In this document: positions 15,672 to 20,299 of the stretch, piece after piece
Layout of the letters: each line of letters opens with the position of its first letter
How positions within the stretch are numbered: position 1 is the first letter of the stretch
Source of the DNA: SHLJ01 sp041618535
GTDB lineage: Bacteria; Bacteroidota; Bacteroidia; Flavobacteriales; Flavobacteriaceae
Assembly: GCA_041618535.1 (NCBI GenBank)
Contig: JBFKFP010000039.1
Span: 1-20,299 of the forward strand
Length of the DNA: 20,299 nucleotides
Direction: 5' to 3'
Notes under the pieces: model-generated
Seen by the model: only the letters and a program-made list of their open reading frames with translations
The model's database searches: none
What the model was told of the DNA's origin: nothing
Translations under genes and position numbers: made by a program

Positions 15672-16706
15672 TTAAAAACTGTATACTGCTGCTACTAAGA
15701 ATGAGGCCAGGCTTTTGGTAGGATCCAGGTCGTTGTCAAAATAAACGTCCGAATCCCAGCTGTCTAATCTTATTTCAGGGATAATGGTGAGATCATCTAT
15801 TTTATAGTTGGCAGACAGGGTAGCGGCAAAAACGGTATCGTCGTCTACATCCTCGGCATGGAATCCGAAATACTCACCTCTTACTCCCAGTGAGAATGAT
15901 TCGGAAGCGCTCCATTGCGGATAAAGGGCAGCTCCATAAAATCCGCTGCCATCGGTATCGTTATAAGTGGCATTGATTCCCAGGAAGAAATCATCACCAA
16001 CATCAAACCCTCCGGTATAGTCAACCTGGAAAGTTGGGCCGGTTGTCCCGGTTTGGTCTCCATAGATCAGGTTCAGGAATTGGTTCTTATAACCGAATTG
16101 AGCACCCAGGGTATAACTGCCGTCAAAATTTATTTCAGTAAAATCTGTACTATTCATTACGGCTAACATCAGTGAGGCGTCATCTGAAAGTGTGATATCT
16201 GCCTTCAGACCGGTATGCGAGAACGGACCGTTCGAAAACATATAAGATGTGCTGTAGTTGAAGTTTGCCGTGGGTGAAATAACCTCATAACCGAGGAAGG
16301 TGTTGAAATTCCCCAGTGTAAGGGTCACTTTATCAGATACGTTCCAATAAGCATACAACTGGTTTACAATATTGGACGATCCCACTGAAAGGAATACAGC
16401 GTCTTCACCACGTGGACCAAATACAAGATCGGCAACAAATCCAACCTTTGATCCTTCGTAGCTGAGAATTACGTTTGCCATACCCAGGCTGAACCCGCTT
16501 CTGTTGGCAAATGAAGTGCCCGGATTCAGGAAAAAGGTCTCTCCGTCGGAATCAAAGGCTTCATTTGGGCCGGTGAAGTTTGTGCGAAAATAGGCGTCAA
16601 CGCTTCCGCTTATTGATAATTTCTTTTTAGTCTCTTCTGATTCTTCTTCTTGCGCGAAAATCGGCAATACTAAGAATAACATGATTAATCGTAAAAATAA
16701 TTTCAT
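15672..16706 (-). CDS. Outer-membrane beta-barrel (porin-like) protein in the ammonium operon
   Basis: Predicted outer-membrane barrel of 344 residues. A signal peptide (MKLFLRLIMLFLVLPIFAQ) is followed by an acidic linker, EEESEETKKK. About 300 residues of alternating strands follow, rich in Gly, Tyr, Phe and Asp, ending in the barrel-type VAAVYSF with terminal Phe. It resembles the Bacteroidota 'porin / outer membrane beta-barrel' group often found next to amt and PII genes. The start at 16706 is chosen over a longer frame (16739) because the longer start lies inside the -7 promoter element. It is the first gene of the operon: the PII start is 19 bases after its stop. The proposed role, passage of ammonium or small nitrogen compounds across the outer membrane, is inference from context. 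Confidence 0.88.
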   Translation of the reverse strand: MKLFLRLIMLFLVLPIFAQEEESEETKKKLSISGSVDAYFRTNFTGPNEAFDSDGETFFLNPGTSFANRSGFSLGMANVILSYEGSKVGFVADLVFGPRGEDAVFLSVGSSNIVNQLYAYWNVSDKVTLTLGNFNTFLGYEVISPTANFNYSTSYMFSNGPFSHTGLKADITLSDDASLMLAVMNSTDFTEINFDGSYTLGAQFGYKNQFLNLIYGDQTGTTGPTFQVDYTGGFDVGDDFFLGINATYNDTDGSGFYGAALYPQWSASESFSLGVRGEYFGFHAEDVDDDTVFAATLSANYKIDDLTIIPEIRLDSWDSDVYFDNDLDPTKSLASFLVAAVYSF

Positions 16707-16736
16707 AACTGTTCGTTTTTTAATTGATGATGGGGA

Positions 16737-16768
16737 CAAATCTATGTTAAAAAAAACTTAACCCCCAA
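16737..16768 (-). promoter_or_regulatory. Promoter of the barrel-PII-amt operon
   Basis: On the minus strand, TTG (16768-16766), a 21-base spacer, then TAGATTTG (16744-16737), a perfect -7 element. The transcript would start near 16731, about 25 bases before the ATG. The -33 TTG is embedded in the C5-A8-G5 dyad, so a factor bound there could block or replace -33 recognition. Confidence 0.7.
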
Positions 16769-16779
16769 AAAAAAGGGGG
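16762..16779. promoter_or_regulatory. C5-A8-G5 inverted repeat (candidate operator, copy 1)
   Basis: CCCCC, eight A, GGGGG: a perfect 5-base dyad with an A-tract centre, extended by imperfect AACTT / AAGTT arms outside. It overlaps the -33 region of the amt-operon promoter. Confidence 0.5.
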
Positions 16780-16812
16780 TATAAAGTTAATTTTTATCAT
16801 ATTTATAAAATA

Positions 16813-16831
16813 CCCCCCAAAAAAATAGGGG
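16813..16831. promoter_or_regulatory. C6-A7-TA-G4 inverted repeat (candidate operator, copy 2)
   Basis: CCCCCC, seven A, TA, GGGG: an imperfect copy of the dyad at 16762-16779, about 51 bp away centre to centre, which is close to five helical turns and so on the same DNA face. It lies upstream of the amt-operon promoter. Confidence 0.45.
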
Positions 16832-17148
16832 TTTTATATTTCAACTATAAATTAATGTGAAATTTTAAAGAATATGATTATTGAGATTGCAATGTTTCGT
16901 TCAGATCTTTGATATATCATCAAAGAAATTTTGAGGTAACTGGATAAAGTAGATCAATATCCTATAAAAGCTGAAAACACCTTATTATTGAATTGTCAAT
17001 AAACACACTTAAAAATTTACAGGTATTCAATTTATAGCGGACCTGATTTCATTATTCGGAATAATGAAAAGGGTGTATATGTTCTTTGGGTACAACCACT
17101 TATATTGCCTGCCCCCCGAAGTCTGAACCTGCCTGAAATTTTTATACT
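16832..17148. other. gltB upstream region (non-coding)
   Basis: This AT-rich region between the operator-like repeats and gltB has no credible coding frame. It contains a candidate promoter, TTG (16881-16883), a 20-base spacer and GATCTTTG (16904-16911), with one mismatch to TAnnTTTG. It also holds three inverted repeats: CTTTGAT/ATCAAAG (16907-16925), TTATTGA/TCAATAA (16985-17002) and the long dyad at 17047-17069. The gltB leader could be over 200 bases if that promoter is used. Confidence 0.4.
17047..17069. promoter_or_regulatory. Perfect 23-bp dyad upstream of gltB
   Basis: Half-site TTTCATTATTC (17047-17057), one central G, and its exact reverse complement (17059-17069). It lies 79 bases before the gltB ATG. 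In RNA it would be a 10-bp hairpin with a CGG loop and no T-run, so it is not a terminator. An operator for a dimeric regulator is the simplest reading. Confidence 0.55.
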
Positions 17149-20100
17149 ATGCTGACAAAACAAGGTCTTTATCTTCCAGAATTTGAGCACGACAACTGCG
17201 GAGCAGGATTTATATGCAATCTTAACGGAGAGAAGTCGAATACCATTATTCATAAAGCACTTCAGATTCTCGAGAAATTGGAACACAGAGGAGCGGTAAG
17301 TGCAGACGGAAAGACCGGCGATGGCGCTGGTATTCTAATCGATATTCCGCATGATTTCTTCCAGGCTGTCTGTGATTTTGAATTACCATCACCCGGGGAA
17401 TACGCGGTGAGCAATCTATTTCTTCCAAAGTCTGTAAATCAGAGAAACTTTTGCAAAGACACCATAGAGCATTACATGTCTGATCTTGGGTTGAAGATCC
17501 TGGGTTGGAGGGATGTGCCGCGTGAGACGAAAATATTAGGAGAAATCGCCAGGAAAACGGAACCCTTTGTCATTCAATTGTTTGTTGGAAAGGATGAAAA
17601 AATGGACGAGAGGGAATTTAAACTTAAACTTTTCCTCGCTCGTAAACGCATAGAGCACAAGGTTGAGAATTCGAAGCTTTCTGAGCGATCATTCTTCTAT
17701 TTCCCCAGCCTTTCCACAAGCATATTGATATATAAAGGTCTGCTGATCCCTGAGGACATCAATGCGTACTATACAGAACTGAATGATCCGAGATTGATAA
17801 CCAAACTGGCTTTGGTGCATCAGAGGTTCTCAACCAACACTTTTCCCACATGGGATCTGGCCCAGCCCTTCAGATACATGTGCCATAACGGTGAGATCAA
17901 TACCCTGCGAGGGAATATCTCAAGGATGTCTTCTCGGGAAGAGATAATGTGGAGTCCCGACTTTGGAGAGGACACCAAAGATCTTTTTCCAATTGTGATC
18001 AGGGGTAAATCTGATTCAGCAATAATGGATATGGTTGTGGAATTGCTGCTGATGACGGGAAGATCGCTTCCTGAGGCTATGATGATGCTCATCCCGGAAG
18101 CATGGGAGAAGAACAGCTCAATGTCGGCTTCTAAGAAGGCCTTTTACGAATATAACTCATGCCTAATGGAGCCCTGGGACGGGCCGGCCTCCATTCCCTT
18201 TACGGATGGCCATTACATTGGCGCTGTCCTCGACAGGAACGGATTGAGGCCATCCAGGTACTCAGTCACAAAAGATGGTTATGTAATCATGTCCTCAGAG
18301 ACAGGTGTTGTGGATATAAGACCGGATAATATACTCCAACACGGGCGACTGGAACCGGGCAAGATGTTCCTTGTCGATATGAAGGAAGGTAGGATAGTAG
18401 AGGACAAGGAGATCAAGGAAGAAATAGCTGCACGTCAACCTTATTCGGAATGGTTGAATAAAAATATGTTACACCTTGCAGATATTCCTGCTAAAAAGGG
18501 CCCGATCATTCACGATGAGATCGGGTTGTTAAAAAGACAGATCGCTTTCGGGTATACACATGAAGATCTTGACACCATAATCAGGCCTATGGCCCAGAAT
18601 GCCAAAGAGCCTATAGGATCGATGGGCAGTGATACACCTATTGCGGTTTTATCTGATAAACCGCAGCTGCTGTACAACTATTTTAAGCAATTGTTTGCCC
18701 AGGTAACCAATCCTCCACTTGATGGTATTCGTGAAGAACTGGTTACGGATATCAGCCTGACCCTCGGAAGTGATCAAAATCTTTTCAGCATTTCTGAAGA
18801 TCATTGTCAAAAACTCAAAATTCAAAATCCAATTATATCCAAGCACGATCTGGACAAGATCAAGAATTATTCCGGGAATCCTAATTTCAGGGTTACGACC
18901 ATACCCATGCTTTATGAGATTGGCAAAGGCTTCAATGAGTTGGAATCGGCCCTTGAGAGAATGGTTGAAACAGCATCCAGGCATATTGACGACGGCTGTA
19001 ATATTATCATTCTGTCAGATCGGAATGTTAATTCTGAACTTGCTCCAATCCCGGCCTTATTGGCATGTTCGTTTGTCAATCATGGATTGCATTGTCTTAG
19101 AAAACGATCGCGGGTGAGTCTGATAATAGAATCGGCAGAACCCCGTGAAGTTCATCATTTCGCAGTTCTCTTCGGGTTTGGAGCCAGTGCTATCAACCCC
19201 TACATCGTTAACGAAATTGTTTTTAACCAGGTTGAGGAAAAGGTGATCACAGGAATGGATTACCTGACGGCGATCAAGAACTATAACAAGGCCATCGGTA
19301 AAGGCGTATTGAAGGTTATGAATAAAATCGGGATTTCAACACTGAACAGTTACCGCGGATCCCAATTGTTCGAATGCATAGGCATCAATACCGAAACCAT
19401 CGATAAATACTTTCCTAACACTCCAACACGGATACAGGGAATCGGGCTGGTGGAAATTGAAAAGGAGATAAGAAAACGTCATGATCGCGCCTTTAAGACA
19501 AAGGATACATTTGCTAAAATCGAAATAGGAGGCGATTACCGCTGGCGACGTGATGGGGAGAAGCATGCTTTTAATCCTTTAACTGTAGCGAAGTTGCAAA
19601 AAGCGGTTAGATTGAATGAGCCTAAAACATATAAGGAATATTCACAGCTGGTTAACGAGCAGTCTAAGCAAAAAATGACTTTGCGAAGCCTCTTTGAGTT
19701 CACGAATCTCGACCCGATTCCAATTGAGGAAGTAGAGCCCTGGACAGAAATTGTGAAACGCTTTAAGACCGGAGCCATGTCATATGGCTCTATCAGCAAA
19801 GAGGCCCATGAGAACCTGGCTATCGCTATGAACAGGATCGGAGGAAAAAGCAATTCGGGTGAAGGAGGTGAAGACCAGAATCGTTTCTACAAGGAGGCCG
19901 ATGGAGACTGGAGGAACAGCGCGATCAAGCAGGTTGCTTCAGGCCGATTTGGTGTCACCTCTAATTATCTGACCAATGCTAACGAGATTCAGATAAAAAT
20001 GGCACAGGGTGCTAAACCGGGAGAGGGAGGGCAGTTACCCGGGAAAAAGGTAAACCCGGCCATTGCCCGAACAAGGAATTCCACACCTTATGTAGGTCTG

Positions 20101-20299
20101 ATCTCTCCGCCGCCGCATCATGATATCTACTCAATTGAAGACTTGTCACAACTTATATACGATCTGAAGTCGGCAAACCGGGAAGCCAGGATAAATGTGA
20201 AGCTGGTTTCTGAAGTGGGAGTTGGTACTGTTGCCGCCGGAGTGGCGAAAGCCAAAGCTGACGTTGTACTGATTTCCGGATTTGACGGAGGTACCGGTG
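17149..20299 (+). CDS. gltB: Glutamate synthase large subunit, 3' end beyond the window
   Basis: Large subunit of NADPH- or ferredoxin-type GOGAT, which converts glutamine and 2-oxoglutarate to two glutamates. The frame was read codon by codon from ATG 17149 and stays open to the last base (1050 codons of about 1500). It begins MLTKQGLYLPEFEHDNCGAG: Cys17 is the N-terminal nucleophile of the glutaminase domain after removal of a 16-residue propeptide. The amidotransferase domain continues with HQRFSTNTFPTW at 224 and CHNGEINTLRGN. A central domain follows, then the FMN-binding synthase domain with KTGAMSYGSISKEAHEN from 874, AKPGEGGQLPGKKV and ISPPPHHDIYS at 985. The Fe-S cysteines and the structural C-terminal domain should lie downstream, probably followed by gltD. 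It is divergent from the amt operon. Confidence 0.97.
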   Translation, partial: MLTKQGLYLPEFEHDNCGAGFICNLNGEKSNTIIHKALQILEKLEHRGAVSADGKTGDGAGILIDIPHDFFQAVCDFELPSPGEYAVSNLFLPKSVNQRNFCKDTIEHYMSDLGLKILGWRDVPRETKILGEIARKTEPFVIQLFVGKDEKMDEREFKLKLFLARKRIEHKVENSKLSERSFFYFPSLSTSILIYKGLLIPEDINAYYTELNDPRLITKLALVHQRFSTNTFPTWDLAQPFRYMCHNGEINTLRGNISRMSSREEIMWSPDFGEDTKDLFPIVIRGKSDSAIMDMVVELLLMTGRSLPEAMMMLIPEAWEKNSSMSASKKAFYEYNSCLMEPWDGPASIPFTDGHYIGAVLDRNGLRPSRYSVTKDGYVIMSSETGVVDIRPDNILQHGRLEPGKMFLVDMKEGRIVEDKEIKEEIAARQPYSEWLNKNMLHLADIPAKKGPIIHDEIGLLKRQIAFGYTHEDLDTIIRPMAQNAKEPIGSMGSDTPIAVLSDKPQLLYNYFKQLFAQVTNPPLDGIREELVTDISLTLGSDQNLFSISEDHCQKLKIQNPIISKHDLDKIKNYSGNPNFRVTTIPMLYEIGKGFNELESALERMVETASRHIDDGCNIIILSDRNVNSELAPIPALLACSFVNHGLHCLRKRSRVSLIIESAEPREVHHFAVLFGFGASAINPYIVNEIVFNQVEEKVITGMDYLTAIKNYNKAIGKGVLKVMNKIGISTLNSYRGSQLFECIGINTETIDKYFPNTPTRIQGIGLVEIEKEIRKRHDRAFKTKDTFAKIEIGGDYRWRRDGEKHAFNPLTVAKLQKAVRLNEPKTYKEYSQLVNEQSKQKMTLRSLFEFTNLDPIPIEEVEPWTEIVKRFKTGAMSYGSISKEAHENLAIAMNRIGGKSNSGEGGEDQNRFYKEADGDWRNSAIKQVASGRFGVTSNYLTNANEIQIKMAQGAKPGEGGQLPGKKVNPAIARTRNSTPYVGLISPPPHHDIYSIEDLSQLIYDLKSANREARINVKLVSEVGVGTVAAGVAKAKADVVLISGFDGGTG

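Noticed and set aside
17032..17286. 84-codon minus-strand frame over the gltB start
   Set aside because: Antisense to the conserved glutaminase N-terminus and the palindrome; no support as a gene.
1..20299. CRISPR arrays, tRNA or rRNA genes, IS elements, prophage or defence genes
   Set aside because: No direct-repeat arrays, cloverleaf sequences, transposase motifs or phage genes were found; the gene content is core metabolism plus one outer-membrane module.

Overview
The window looks like a chromosomal segment of a marine-type member of the Flavobacteriaceae (Bacteroidota). The grounds are a GLPGLI-family protein pair beside a SusC/TonB-receptor-like barrel protein, perfect Bacteroidota TAnnTTTG promoter elements, a SAM-II-type riboswitch leader upstream of metK, and an amt / PII / outer-membrane-barrel nitrogen cluster. 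Nothing indicates a phage, plasmid, IS element, CRISPR array, tRNA or rRNA. Most of it is ordinary core metabolism; the novelty is in leader and regulatory sequences, one decayed regulator and one accessory outer-membrane module.

Layout. (a) 1-2368 (+): 3' part of a K+-dependent membrane pyrophosphatase (hppA) with a duplicated C-terminal tail, ending in a bidirectional terminator. (b) 2433-4488 (-): a lipocalin-like lipoprotein, then a deoxynucleoside kinase whose start lies 4 bases after the stop of an unknown exported protein. (c) 4521-5089 (-): an OmpR-type response regulator pseudogene that lacks its N-terminus and carries a one-base deletion. (d) 5194-9827 (+): two GLPGLI proteins sharing an upstream sequence element, then a large outer-membrane barrel protein. 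(e) 9848-11104 (-): metK, with a promoter and SAM-II-type leader at 11105-11261. (f) 11410-13992 (+): a divergent PEP carboxylase (ppc), ending in a bidirectional terminator shared with (g). (g) 14049-16706 (-): an operon of outer-membrane barrel, PII protein and ammonium transporter. (h) 17149-20299 (+): the first 1050 codons of glutamate synthase large subunit (gltB), open through the window edge.

How it works together. Blocks g and h form a divergent nitrogen-assimilation locus: ammonium entry (outer-membrane barrel, Amt), PII sensing and gating, and assimilation into glutamate (GltB). They share a 442-base AT-rich intergenic region with several striking inverted repeats, including two C-A-G dyads about 51 bp apart at the amt-side promoter and a perfect 23-bp dyad in front of gltB. 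PEP carboxylase, next to this locus, supplies oxaloacetate and so carbon skeletons for nitrogen assimilation. Functions are assigned from recognisable family motifs read by eye; no database search was run.
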